64,000 bases of DNA from JAVBOW01 sp031550125 (GCA_031550125.1 JAVBOW010000002.1:124001-188000), one strand, 5' to 3'. Counted from the first letter of the stretch, positions 32,454-40,656 are shown. Made by a program: numbers and translations. Notes: generated by a model not told the origin, from the letters alone.

Positions 32454-33227
32454 CTACCCCGCAACGTTGCACGGGATGCCCAACGCCTCTACGCGCGCGG
32501 CTATGGCCTCCAGCTCCGCGAGCGGCACCTTTTCGAGGTTCTCCGCCGGGGTTTCGCGGTCGATGGTGTATATCATCACCTTTTCGGGTTTAACTTCGGC
32601 CAGCAGCTCCAGCCAGGCCGACACCTCCCTCTCGGTGGCATTATCCACCCTGCGTCCTCCGAACTCCCCCCTGAGGAACATGGTCTGTACGATGAGCCTG
32701 CCGTGAAAGAGCTTCATATCCGCCACTGTCTGCGCCACGGAGCATCCGCCGCGCGGATTGTCCACCAGGCGCACCGTATCGTCGAAGGCCGAGTCGAGCT
32801 TGAGGATATTGTTATCCACCTTCATCAACGCCGCGCGTACCTCCGGACGGCCTATCATTGTGGCGTTGCTCAACACCGACACCTTGGCCGAGGGGCATAT
32901 CCTGTCGCGCAACTCCATCACCGAGTCGATTATGGCGGCGAAATCGGGATGCATCGTAGGCTCGCCGTTGCCGGCGAAGGTTATCGTGTCGGGCGGCGCG
33001 CCGGCGGCGGCCATTTCAGCCAGTTTATCCTCCAGCAGCCTCAACACGTCCTGGCGGCGGTTGAATTTCAGCCTCTTCTCCCCGCCGCTCCATCCGCACT
33101 CGCAATAGATGCATTCGAAGTTGCACAGTTTGGCCTGGGGGGGCAGCAGGTTGACTCCCAGCGAAAGGCCCAGGCGGCGGCTGCGCACCGGCCCGAAGAT
33201 TATATCCGAAAACAATTTGGCTGCCAT
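32454..33227 (-). CDS. Radical SAM protein of unknown substrate
   Basis: 257 residues. The cluster motif is CNFECIYCECG near 35-45 (CX3CX2C), preceded by GPVRSRRLGLSLGVNLLP and followed by FAGNGEPTMHPDF, the glycine-rich SAM-binding segment, and KVSVLSNATM. This arrangement is that of a conserved Bacteroidetes radical SAM family distantly related to Wye-base-type enzymes; no auxiliary cysteine cluster is visible at the C-terminus. It lies 15 nt downstream of the HExxH/propeller/barrel gene in the same direction. The reaction is not predictable from the sequence. Confidence 0.85.
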   Translation of the reverse strand: MAAKLFSDIIFGPVRSRRLGLSLGVNLLPPQAKLCNFECIYCECGWSGGEKRLKFNRRQDVLRLLEDKLAEMAAAGAPPDTITFAGNGEPTMHPDFAAIIDSVMELRDRICPSAKVSVLSNATMIGRPEVRAALMKVDNNILKLDSAFDDTVRLVDNPRGGCSVAQTVADMKLFHGRLIVQTMFLRGEFGGRRVDNATEREVSAWLELLAEVKPEKVMIYTIDRETPAENLEKVPLAELEAIAARVEALGIPCNVAG

Positions 33228-33242
33228 ACGCGTGCGGGAAAA

Positions 33243-36110
33243 TTATATGGGAAGGGAAAAATCGAATCCGAAATAGAGCGTTCTGCTGTCCGAAGGACGG
33301 TAAAGCGAAAAACGCAGGTAGTTTGTACCCGAGGCGGGCGTCCTGAGGATGTTTACGTCCAGGATAAGGTCGGCCCCTATGGACGACGTCTCCCGCCATG
33401 GCTGTAGCTTGCCGTCCGATATGGGGCGGTAGCGGGCGTAATATCCGGCCAGATTCAACCTTATGCGCTTGAAGTAGATTATAGATGTTATCCCCCCGTC
33501 GGGATAGGCCACCGGCAGCTGGTAGTCCGCCGCGCAGGCGTAATAACGGCCAGGGGTGATGCCTGTGTAGTCTGCTCCCGTGGGAAACAGCAGTTTCTGG
33601 TTGAAATGGTACGACCCGGCTCCCGACCGCTGCTGCTGGAACGCGCCGCGCAGCATGATGCTGTGGTGGGACGCCACTCCGGGCAGGTAACCGCGCGCGT
33701 AGGCCGTCCACAGTTTGGAGAAGCGGTCGTTGAGCGGCTCGAAGCTCATCGTACCCATGACGGTATACCCCAGCCTCGGCAGGAAGTCGCGCGGGGCCAG
33801 GCGGGCGTTGTCGGTATATTGCAACGCCCCGGTAAATTTATGCACCCCGTGCGAAACGCTCCCGTCGGACTCGTATATCAGGCCGTTGTAATAGTTGAAC
33901 TGCACCGACGGGTAAAGCAGACGCCGGTACGCGCCGTCCGAAAGCACCAGTGGAAGATATACCCACGTGTCGACGCCCACGTAAGGTTTGGAAGCCGGCG
34001 CTTGAACTCCGCGCGGCAGGTTGTACACCGGCCTGTCGCCGCCACCCACGTCCAGATCCACCTCTATCTTGGGCGCGAACCCGTTATATTTGAACTTGGC
34101 TCCGAAGAGCGAGCGAGGCTCTGTGAAGGCGTAGCGCAACTCCAGGAACGACGTACTCAGTACGTTCTGCGAAAGGAGCGTAACCCCCGCCTTGACGCTG
34201 CTTACGTTCTGCTCCTCCATAAGTTTCTCCGGCTCGAAGTAGAAAGGCATCCAACTGTGGATGTTAATCAAGTGTGCCGCCTTGCGGTAGCGCCTTTTCT
34301 CCAGCGCCGTGGTGTCGGACGCCGTTATCGAATCCATGTTTAGCGGAATGTCCCAATGCTTGCGCGGGGGGTTGACCACATTTTCCGGCATCAGGCTCCA
34401 CGGCGAGGCAGAGCGTACGCTGTCCGGCTGGACGGCCAGCATATAGCCGTCCGGCGTATATGTGGTCATCACCACCTGCCCATCCGATCCGGGCGAAGGG
34501 GAGAAAGAGCCGTATTCCGATGAGGAAAGCCGCCATTCGCGGCCCGTGCGCGCATCGAGGCAATGCGCCTCGTCGCGCCCAGACTGCGTGGAGGTGAAAT
34601 AGAGCGTCCCGCCGTCGGCCCTCAGGTCGTTGATGGTGGCGAAAGAGGCAGCCCGCACCGTACGTACGCCGCCGTCCTCGTCCATGGCTCCTATGTACAT
34701 GCCGCCCTCGTCCACGGCGATAAAGTAAAGCGAGCGCGTAAGGCTGTCGGCGGCCAACCCGTGGATGGAAACCGGGAGGGGGAAGCGCCGCAAAGGCTCC
34801 GCGCGCCCGTGTTCGCATATGGAGTAGCTGCCGTCGTAATCGTAGCGGACGTAAAGGAGCCTGCCGCGGTACACCGACGGGAAAAGCGCCTGGCGCTCGC
34901 CGGGGACGACGCCTTTCTTGCCTGTGGAAAGAAAAGCGCAGCATATCTGCGAGTTGACCTTCTGCAGCCAGAATTTGGAGTTGCGCAGTTCGCTCCACAC
35001 CAAAGTATTATGTCCGTCATAGCTGAGCGGCGAGTTGGGATAGCCCGTATAGGCGACCACATGCTCGTCGCCCGTGGCCGGATCGACCGAGACTATCCTG
35101 TAACTGCGGTCGAGGTCGCTTTTGAAAGCCACTATGCGGCCCCCCGCGTACAGCGGCGAGCTGTAGGTGGTGTAGGAGGTCACGGGGGTGGCTATCAGCG
35201 AGCCGCTGTTCTCCACGCGGGGCAGCGACCGCCAGTAGTTGTCCATATCCTCCAGGGCGGCCCTGGCAAGCCGGTTGGCCGAGGTACGGTAATTCTTCCA
35301 CAGCGATATTTTGGTGGTGAATATGGCGTACGGGTAGCGCGTGGCGTAATCGGCCACCCTGTCCCATATATTTTCGCCGTAACGCGTGTAGGCGTACGAG
35401 GTTATCTGATAGCCTATCCTGTAATGGTCTGGCATAAAGTCCTTGAACGATCCGCAGAACCACTTGTCCAGAGTGTATTTCTCTCGTTTATCCCCCACCA
35501 TAGCCCTGTATTCCAGCGTAAACGAGGGTTGGAGTCCCCGGCCGAAAGTGGAAAGCTCCGTCTCGGCCAGCACGGCGTCGCCCTCGAGGGCCCACAGGGG
35601 GAACAACGCCACGCCTATGAGCTTGCCCTGGTCGCCCAGCAGATAGCTTATGCCCTTTATGACGTGCCTGTTCATGTTGTTGTACTGCACGGTATGGCGC
35701 GACTCGTGCGTCACCAACTGCTTTAGCCACGGCTCTGGAGTACCGGCCGCGGGCGGCGGGGTCATAAGTTCCATGCGAGTGGGGGCGAACATGACCAGGC
35801 CGTTGGACGCGAAATTATAGGCCTGCAGGACCACGGGCGTACGCATTGTACCGAAACGGTAGCCGTAGCCCACCGAATGGCGTACCGTATCGAGGTAATG
35901 CATAACCCTGACGGCCTGCGAGCTATAGTCCGACGGGAAGATGACCTTATTGAAAGGGGTCTTCAGGTAATCCCAGCGTACGCTCCCGGGGGCGGCGCCC
36001 TGATCGTAATACTGCCCCCGGCCCGGAAGCGACAACAGTACGGCGATCAATGCGGCGCATGCCGTCCTGGCCGCCAGTACGCGGCCATATGGCGATATGC
36101 GGCCCGTCAT
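33243..36110 (-). CDS. Large secreted protein: HExxH metallopeptidase-like, beta-propeller and outer-membrane barrel
   Basis: 955 residues from ATG at 36110, which overlaps the SUI1 stop by 4 nt (ATGA). A longer frame to 36329 lies over the SUI1 gene and is rejected. A signal anchor or signal peptide is near 10-33. Residues 50-230 carry a zincin core HESRH (135-139) with a downstream WALEGDAVLAE (E176), the gluzincin third-ligand pattern of peptidase MA-like proteins. Residues about 260-620 have TolB/WD-like propeller blades (YSSPLYAGGRIVAFKSD, LYFTSTQSGRDEAHCLD). The last third resembles a surface barrel (VDLDVGGGDRPVYNLP, ending TLYFGFDFSLPI). Outer-membrane protease or processing function is inference. 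It precedes the radical SAM gene by 15 nt. Confidence 0.75.
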   Translation of the reverse strand: MTGRISPYGRVLAARTACAALIAVLLSLPGRGQYYDQGAAPGSVRWDYLKTPFNKVIFPSDYSSQAVRVMHYLDTVRHSVGYGYRFGTMRTPVVLQAYNFASNGLVMFAPTRMELMTPPPAAGTPEPWLKQLVTHESRHTVQYNNMNRHVIKGISYLLGDQGKLIGVALFPLWALEGDAVLAETELSTFGRGLQPSFTLEYRAMVGDKREKYTLDKWFCGSFKDFMPDHYRIGYQITSYAYTRYGENIWDRVADYATRYPYAIFTTKISLWKNYRTSANRLARAALEDMDNYWRSLPRVENSGSLIATPVTSYTTYSSPLYAGGRIVAFKSDLDRSYRIVSVDPATGDEHVVAYTGYPNSPLSYDGHNTLVWSELRNSKFWLQKVNSQICCAFLSTGKKGVVPGERQALFPSVYRGRLLYVRYDYDGSYSICEHGRAEPLRRFPLPVSIHGLAADSLTRSLYFIAVDEGGMYIGAMDEDGGVRTVRAASFATINDLRADGGTLYFTSTQSGRDEAHCLDARTGREWRLSSSEYGSFSPSPGSDGQVVMTTYTPDGYMLAVQPDSVRSASPWSLMPENVVNPPRKHWDIPLNMDSITASDTTALEKRRYRKAAHLINIHSWMPFYFEPEKLMEEQNVSSVKAGVTLLSQNVLSTSFLELRYAFTEPRSLFGAKFKYNGFAPKIEVDLDVGGGDRPVYNLPRGVQAPASKPYVGVDTWVYLPLVLSDGAYRRLLYPSVQFNYYNGLIYESDGSVSHGVHKFTGALQYTDNARLAPRDFLPRLGYTVMGTMSFEPLNDRFSKLWTAYARGYLPGVASHHSIMLRGAFQQQRSGAGSYHFNQKLLFPTGADYTGITPGRYYACAADYQLPVAYPDGGITSIIYFKRIRLNLAGYYARYRPISDGKLQPWRETSSIGADLILDVNILRTPASGTNYLRFSLYRPSDSRTLYFGFDFSLPI

Positions 36111-36454
36111 CCCCCTGCTTTTTTTGCCTGGTAGCCGTTTTGCGCCAATATCGCCAGGATGCGGTCGCGGTGGTCTCCCTGGATTATTATCTCGCCGTCT
36201 TTGGCCGAGCCTCCCACTCCGCATTTGTTTTTCAACAGCGCGGCGAGTTCCCTGAGTTCGGTTTCGGGACCCTGGAAGCCCTTTATGAGGGTCACCTGCT
36301 TTCCCGCCCGCTGTTTTTTGTCGAGCCACACCTTGAGGTTTTGGCGCGACGGGGGTACGGATTCCTCCTCGGGCCTGGCTTCGGCCTGATATTGGTGGTC
36401 GGGGTTGGTGGAGTATACTATCCCGAGCCGTGCTTTCCAGTCGTTATTGCTCAT
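36107..36454 (-). CDS. SUI1/eIF1-like translation factor (YciH family)
   Basis: 115 residues. An N-terminal disordered part (1-45) is followed by the SUI1 domain: QVTLIKGFQGPETELRELAA, LKNKCGVGGSAKDGEIIIQG and GDHRDRILAILAQNGYQAKK. The CGVGG(S)xKxGEIxIQGD signature is characteristic of the eIF1/YciH family, which binds the small ribosomal subunit and affects start-codon choice. Length matches bacterial members (about 105-115). Its stop overlaps the ATG of the next gene by 4 nt, so the two are translationally coupled. It has a good promoter. Confidence 0.92.
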   Translation of the reverse strand: MSNNDWKARLGIVYSTNPDHQYQAEARPEEESVPPSRQNLKVWLDKKQRAGKQVTLIKGFQGPETELRELAALLKNKCGVGGSAKDGEIIIQGDHRDRILAILAQNGYQAKKAGG

Positions 36455-36485
36455 ATGCGGATTCCGGGGTGCAAATTACAGTCCA

Positions 36486-36516
36486 CAAATTTACTCCTAT
36501 TTTGCCAGACGGCAAA
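36486..36516 (-). promoter_or_regulatory. Promoter for the SUI1 gene
   Basis: On the minus strand, TTTG (plus 36513-36516) is followed by 19 nt and TAAATTTG (plus 36486-36493). The ATG is at 36454, 32 nt downstream of the -7 box. Confidence 0.65.
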
Positions 36517-36567
36517 TATCCGGACCCATAAAGATGCCGGATAATTATGCAGTCTGCCGTTTTTAAT

Positions 36568-36575
36568 TATTTTTG
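36568..36575 (+). promoter_or_regulatory. -7 box (TATTTTTG) for the 36600 gene
   Basis: TATTTTTG fits TAnnTTTG and is 24 nt upstream of the ATG at 36600. No -33 element at the expected distance. Confidence 0.5.
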
Positions 36576-36599
36576 CATTGCGAAACCCTGACATAAAAT

Positions 36600-37817
36600 A
36601 TGATGAGACTATTTTTACTTCCGGCCATTCTCCTTTTTACCGGTTTCCGCGCGTCCTCGCAGGATAGCCTGGCTACCGTCGGACCCAACCTCTACGATCA
36701 GATCATGACCCGCTCGTCGGTGTCGACCCTGATAGCCAACGGCCGCGAGATGTTGCTGGAGAGCCTCATGAACGACGATGCCGTCAAGGCGTCGGAGATA
36801 ATTGCTTTTCTAAACGACCAGACCGACGGTTCCCGTTACCGCGCTTTCAGCGGCTGGGAAAGTTTCATGCTGCTTTACTGGACGGGGCATTTCAGCGAGA
36901 TATGCATAAACGCCGCCTCTATGGCCGGCGACCGGCAACAACAGGCCGACAACCATATATTCCCGCAGCCCGACCAGCTCATGGAGACGCTCGTTTCGCA
37001 ATCGTACGGTCGCAGGGGACAAATAGAGGAGCGCATAGACGCTTCCGGGGTAAGCGCTGAGGATAAGGAATTCCTGAAGATATTCCTCCGCTGGCTCACC
37101 ACCCGCGACGACGATTACGACGCCCTGAACGATATCCACAAGCAATCGACGGCCTTCACGGGGCGCTACCCCCACTCGGCGTACATATATTTGGTGGAGG
37201 ACAAATTCGTCATAACGGAATCCGACTGGAACTTCGGCTGGGGCGTATGGGCGGGAGCGGCATTCATGCCTTCGGACCTGACGCGGATATGCGGAGAAAC
37301 TGCAATCACCGCAGGCTTCGCGTTCGACGCCATATACAAAAACACGCTTCTCGAGTTCAATTTCGGCGTCGAAGGCGGCGGATTGAAAGAAGAGGCCGTA
37401 TACGGAAACAAACACTTCCTGCGCAAGGACTCGTGGTCGATAGTTGGCATGGATTTAGCGATAGGACAGAAGCTGCGGTTGAACGAATGGCTGTCGGCCA
37501 TCCCGTTCGCGTCGGCCGGATACTCCGGGTTTTCCATCGCCGCAAGGGAGGACGTCGAATACAGCGAGAGCGCGGGATCCTTCCGCTACGGAGGCGGGAT
37601 GTACCTCGATTTCCGGCTGGCGAAAAACGTCCCCGGAGCGCAGGGATGGTTTTATCCCTACGGATACGCCTCCGGCCGCTCCCGCAACGAATGTAACCTG
37701 CGGCTGAAATACGAGATAAGATCGGCCGACTACAGGCTGTCGTCCGCCCGACGCACCGCGATCAATACGCTGTCGCTGGAATTCATGTGGTTCAGCCGCA
37801 ATATAAAAAACAGGTAA
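36600..37817 (+). CDS. Secreted protein with helical N-domain and barrel-like C-domain, unknown function
   Basis: 405 residues. The signal peptide is MMRLFLLPAILLFTGFRASS. Residues 25-190 are predicted helical and acidic (NGREMLLESLMNDDAVKASE, GQIEERIDASGVSAEDKEFL), perhaps TPR-like. Residues 200-405 alternate as membrane beta strands (WNFGWGVWAGAAFMPSD, ITAGFAFDAIYKNTLLEFNF, SFRYGGGMYLDFRLAK), ending SLEFMWFSRNIKNR. The ending is not a clean terminal aromatic, so insertion in the outer membrane is only probable. It is followed by the DUF4435 gene after 4 nt and probably shares its transcript. I do not recognise a named family. Confidence 0.65.
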   Translation: MMRLFLLPAILLFTGFRASSQDSLATVGPNLYDQIMTRSSVSTLIANGREMLLESLMNDDAVKASEIIAFLNDQTDGSRYRAFSGWESFMLLYWTGHFSEICINAASMAGDRQQQADNHIFPQPDQLMETLVSQSYGRRGQIEERIDASGVSAEDKEFLKIFLRWLTTRDDDYDALNDIHKQSTAFTGRYPHSAYIYLVEDKFVITESDWNFGWGVWAGAAFMPSDLTRICGETAITAGFAFDAIYKNTLLEFNFGVEGGGLKEEAVYGNKHFLRKDSWSIVGMDLAIGQKLRLNEWLSAIPFASAGYSGFSIAAREDVEYSESAGSFRYGGGMYLDFRLAKNVPGAQGWFYPYGYASGRSRNECNLRLKYEIRSADYRLSSARRTAINTLSLEFMWFSRNIKNR

Positions 37818-37821
37818 CCGT

Positions 37822-38838
37822 ATGGGCAGGCACTCGCACGGCAGGGAACGCAGGCAGGCGCGAAGGGAGGGGTACCTCCCCGCGAAGCTGGCCTCGCGCA
37901 TACCCCTGGACGACAATACGCGTATGGTGAAGGTTTACGTGGAGGGTTACGACGACGTGGCTTTCTGGCGGGGGATCTTCGACGAATACGAATCGGCGGG
38001 ACTGACGTTCGAAGTGAACGTACCGGCGCGGCGCGACCTGGCCAAAGGCAAGAAAGTGCTGCTTGACATGGCCGGCAACTCGTCGCCGTCGGTGCTGCTG
38101 TGCGCCGACAGCGATTTCGATTACCTGTTCGGCGACAGTACCGACCAGTCGGCCGCGGTAAACAATTCGCCATACCTTTTCCACACCTACGCCTACTCGG
38201 CCGAGAATTTCCTCTGTTACGCCCCCTCGCTGCACAACGTATGCGTCAAGGCCACAAAGAACGACACCCGCATTTTCGATTTCGACCGCTTCCTGCGCGA
38301 CTATTCCCGCACCATACACCCCCTGTTCCTGTGGTACGCCCTTTCGGCGCAGCTGAAGACCGAGTCGTTCTTCCCGCTGATAGACTTCAAAAGCAGCGTC
38401 AAACTCAACTACCTCGAGGTGGAGGATAACGGCGCCGGCACCATAACGTGGCTCGAACGCCAGGTTGCGCGAAAACTGGAGACCCTTGCGCGACACCACG
38501 CGAGGATGGAGGGGGAGATAAACCGTTTCGCGGGCCAGGTGCAGCGCCGCGGCCTGGAGCCGGACAACGTCTACCTTTTCATGCAGGGACACACGCTAAT
38601 GGACAACGTGGTGATGGTCATGCTGCATTCGGTGTGCGACCAGCTGATGATGATGGCCAACCGCCGCATAGAGATGTCCACCAAACAGGGTACCGCCCTG
38701 CGCAACGAACAGAGCAACTACAACAACTCGCTGCGCAACGTACGCGACACGTTGCTCGACAACGAAAACTACAAGGAGTGCTTCCTCTATAAAAAACTCA
38801 AAGCCGACATAGACAAATATGTGGCCGGCCTCGGGTAG
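37822..38838 (+). CDS. DUF4435 protein with TOPRIM-like acidic motifs
   Basis: 338 residues. The N-terminal part has KVYVEGYDDVAFW (E41) and LLCADSDFDYL (D96, D98, D100), the Glu and DxD pattern of TOPRIM-type metal-binding folds, and then AYSAENFLCYAP, the DUF4435 signature. The middle is helical (about 150-270). DUF4435 proteins are often fused to or next to AAA/OLD-like ATPases in defence-type loci; here no ATPase is adjacent. It is translated 4 nt after a barrel-like protein gene and is followed by the independently promoted panC. Nuclease or RNA-processing activity is inference. Confidence 0.8.
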   Translation: MGRHSHGRERRQARREGYLPAKLASRIPLDDNTRMVKVYVEGYDDVAFWRGIFDEYESAGLTFEVNVPARRDLAKGKKVLLDMAGNSSPSVLLCADSDFDYLFGDSTDQSAAVNNSPYLFHTYAYSAENFLCYAPSLHNVCVKATKNDTRIFDFDRFLRDYSRTIHPLFLWYALSAQLKTESFFPLIDFKSSVKLNYLEVEDNGAGTITWLERQVARKLETLARHHARMEGEINRFAGQVQRRGLEPDNVYLFMQGHTLMDNVVMVMLHSVCDQLMMMANRRIEMSTKQGTALRNEQSNYNNSLRNVRDTLLDNENYKECFLYKKLKADIDKYVAGLG

Positions 38839-38927
38839 ACGTTTTCATACCCGTCGCTACCTCAGTTGCGGGCAGTTGCATGCGGATGCGCCCGTGAGGT
38901 GTATGCCGTGGAATTTTGGAAGTAAAT

Positions 38928-38959
38928 TTTGACCGTCTTGTTTCTTATTTCTACCTTTG
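38928..38959 (+). promoter_or_regulatory. Consensus promoter for panC-panD
   Basis: TTTG (38928-38931), 20 nt, then TACCTTTG (38952-38959). The ATG at 38981 is 21 nt downstream. The longer panC frame starting at 38957 would begin inside the -7 box, so 38981 is the start. Confidence 0.8.
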
Positions 38960-38980
38960 GCGCGTAAAACCGCACTACCG

Positions 38981-39808
38981 ATGAAAGTCTTTACGGGCCG
39001 CGAGGCATTGAAAGAACACATAAGGTCGCTCGCGGGCGGGACGATAGGTTTCGTCCCCACCATGGGCGCGCTGCACGAGGGACACCTGTCGCTGGTGCGG
39101 GCATGCCGCGCCGTGTGCGACGTGACCGTGGCGAGCGTCTTCGTCAACCCGACCCAATTCAACGACAAGGACGACCTGCGCAACTACCCCCGCGACGAAA
39201 CGAGCGATTTGGCCATGCTCGAAAAAGAGGGCGTCGACATAGTTTTCCTGCCTCCGGTGGAGGAGGTATATCCCGAACCCGACACCCGCGTGTTCGATTT
39301 CGGCGAGATAGACAAAGTGATGGAGGGAGCCACGCGTCCCGGCCACTTCAACGGCGTGGCCCAGGTGGTAAGCCGCCTTTTCGATATAGTAACCCCGCAC
39401 AAGGCGTTCTTCGGACAGAAGGATTTCCAGCAGATAGCCGTCATCCGCGAGATGGCGCGGCAATTGGGTTACGGCTTGGAGATAGTGGAATGCCCAATAG
39501 TACGCGCCGAAGACGGGTTGGCCCTCAGCTCGCGCAACGCCCTGCTGGACGCCGACAAACGCGCAGCCGCCCCGCACATCTTCGCCACCCTCGTAAGCGC
39601 AGCCTCCCTCCGCGGCGCGATGCGGCCCGCCGAGATAGAAAAGTGGGCGGCAGAGAGGATAAATGAAAACCCGCATCTCGAAACGGTATATTTCCGCATA
39701 GCCGATCCGCGTACGCTGCAGCCTATAACCGCATGGGACGGCCCGGCGCGCGCCTTCGCGGCCGTGAAAGCGGGCAACGTGAGGCTCATAGACAATATAG
39801 AATTATAA
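38981..39808 (+). CDS. panC: Pantothenate synthetase
   Basis: 275 residues from ATG at 38981. It joins pantoate and beta-alanine with ATP. GFVPTMGALHEGHLSLVRAC contains the PTMGALHxGH nucleotidyl-transferase HxGH signature; VFVNPTQFNDKDDLRNYPR, RPGHFNGVAQVVSRLF, FFGQKDFQQIAVIREM and LALSSRNALL are the other family blocks. Length is the usual 275-285. The next gene, panD, starts 5 nt after the stop and supplies the beta-alanine, so the pair forms a short pantothenate operon. panB is not in the window. Confidence 0.96.
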   Translation: MKVFTGREALKEHIRSLAGGTIGFVPTMGALHEGHLSLVRACRAVCDVTVASVFVNPTQFNDKDDLRNYPRDETSDLAMLEKEGVDIVFLPPVEEVYPEPDTRVFDFGEIDKVMEGATRPGHFNGVAQVVSRLFDIVTPHKAFFGQKDFQQIAVIREMARQLGYGLEIVECPIVRAEDGLALSSRNALLDADKRAAAPHIFATLVSAASLRGAMRPAEIEKWAAERINENPHLETVYFRIADPRTLQPITAWDGPARAFAAVKAGNVRLIDNIEL

Positions 39809-39813
39809 TCGCC

Positions 39814-40167
39814 ATGAACATAGAGGTACTCAAATCGAAAATACACCGCGTTACCATAACCCAGTCCAACCTGAATTACGTAGGCAGCATAACCATAGAC
39901 GAGGATCTTTTGGAGGCCGCCAACATGATAGAAGGGGAAAAGGTGCAGGTGCTGAACATAAACAACGGCGAAAGGCTCGAGACCTATATAATAAAAGGCG
40001 GCAGGGGCGACGGGCAGATATGCCTCAACGGGGCCGCAGCGCGCCTGGCCGCCGTGGGCGACATAGTGTTGATAGTGTCTTACGCCTCGATGGATTTCGA
40101 AGAAGCCAAGCGCTTCACCCCCACGGTCATATTCCCCGATACCGCCACCAACAGGCTGGTAAGGTAA
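39814..40167 (+). CDS. panD: Aspartate 1-decarboxylase (pyruvoyl-dependent)
   Basis: 117 residues from ATG at 39814; an in-frame start at 39733 lies inside panC and is rejected. PanD makes beta-alanine from aspartate. NLNYVGSITIDEDLLEAANM contains the self-processing site Gly24-Ser25, where Ser25 becomes the pyruvoyl group. ERLETYIIKGGRGDGQICLN and the GAAARLAAVGDIVLIVSYA block are also family-specific. It is immediately downstream of panC; a mobile element lies 38 nt after its stop. Confidence 0.96.
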   Translation: MNIEVLKSKIHRVTITQSNLNYVGSITIDEDLLEAANMIEGEKVQVLNINNGERLETYIIKGGRGDGQICLNGAAARLAAVGDIVLIVSYASMDFEEAKRFTPTVIFPDTATNRLVR

Positions 40168-40205
40168 AATACGGCTCGCCGACCGGCGGCGGAACAGGAT
40201 TTATC

Positions 40206-40329
40206 GGATCGTTCTCAATTATATGTTGGCTGCGCACAGCGTCGTTACTGTGGACGCGGCACTTTCTTTCGACGCGTATCTTAACGTCAACCTGTTTTTC
40301 GGACTGGTCCCTGTTTTTCAGACTGGTCC
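40206..40329 (-). mobile_element. MITE-like element, copy C, with perfect 8-bp target duplication and duplicated end
   Basis: Minus-strand orientation. The core 40206-40310 is 105 bp and matches the family (minus strand starts GGACCAGTCCGAAAAACAGG, ends TAATTGAGAACGATCC). A further 19 bp, CTGTTTTTCAGACTGGTCC at 40311-40329, repeats the element's own end. GATTTATC flanks the whole at 40198-40205 and 40330-40337, so the extra 19 bp was probably present when it inserted. Confidence 0.85.
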
Positions 40330-40424
40330 GATTTATCCCGGACGGCCGTAATGACCTAAAATTCTTATGCGGACGCCCGGTAAAGCCTCGGTTGCAAGGT
40401 TGACAAAAAACTCTTTGTTATTTT

Positions 40425-40480
40425 TCATTTATTTAAGGTTCAATGGCTTGCATGCAAGCCATTGAACCTTAAATAAATGA
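40425..40480. repeat. Perfect 56-bp palindrome
   Basis: Twenty-eight bases on each side of the centre (40452/40453) are exactly complementary: outer TCATTTATTTAAGGTTCAAT on the left, mirrored on the right, and a GGCTTGCATGCAAGCC core. There is no unpaired loop and no T-run on either side. It may form a DNA cruciform or a long RNA hairpin; it is not part of the MITE-like family. Confidence 0.9.
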
Positions 40481-40607
40481 TTTCGCGTCATTTACGGTAA
40501 TCCGGCGCAGCCTGCCGCCCGTTTCGCACGCCGGGTCTGATTTGCGGTTTTAACATCCAAATGGGGTAAAAAAGATTTACATGGTATCTTTTATAACTAT
40601 TTTTTTA

Positions 40608-40615
40608 TAGCTTTG
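40608..40615 (+). promoter_or_regulatory. -7 box (TAGCTTTG) for the histone H1-like gene
   Basis: TAGCTTTG fits TAnnTTTG and is 41 nt upstream of the ATG at 40657. Just upstream, AAAAGAT (40570-40576) and ATCTTTT (40586-40592) form an inverted repeat in the -33 region that could be an operator. Confidence 0.5.
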
Positions 40616-40656
40616 TCACCGAATTGGAAATCAATCACCTTTCAATAACTACAATT

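Larger units (their letters stand above)
40168..40656. other. 489-bp intergenic region between panD and the histone-like gene
   Basis: Contains MITE-like copy C (40206-40329), the 56-bp palindrome (40425-40480) and the histone H1-like promoter (40608-40615). Between 40481 and 40569 I see no gene, hairpin or repeat. No credible ORF. Confidence 0.7.

Noticed and set aside
36111..36329. Longer start for the HExxH/propeller protein
   Set aside because: It would lie wholly within the SUI1 gene; the extra residues are Arg/Gly/Pro-rich shadow sequence and hide the signal peptide.
40400..40405. TTGACA hexamer as a sigma-70 -35 box
   Set aside because: No matching -10 at 17 nt, and the E. coli-type consensus is not used by the primary sigma factor of Bacteroidetes.
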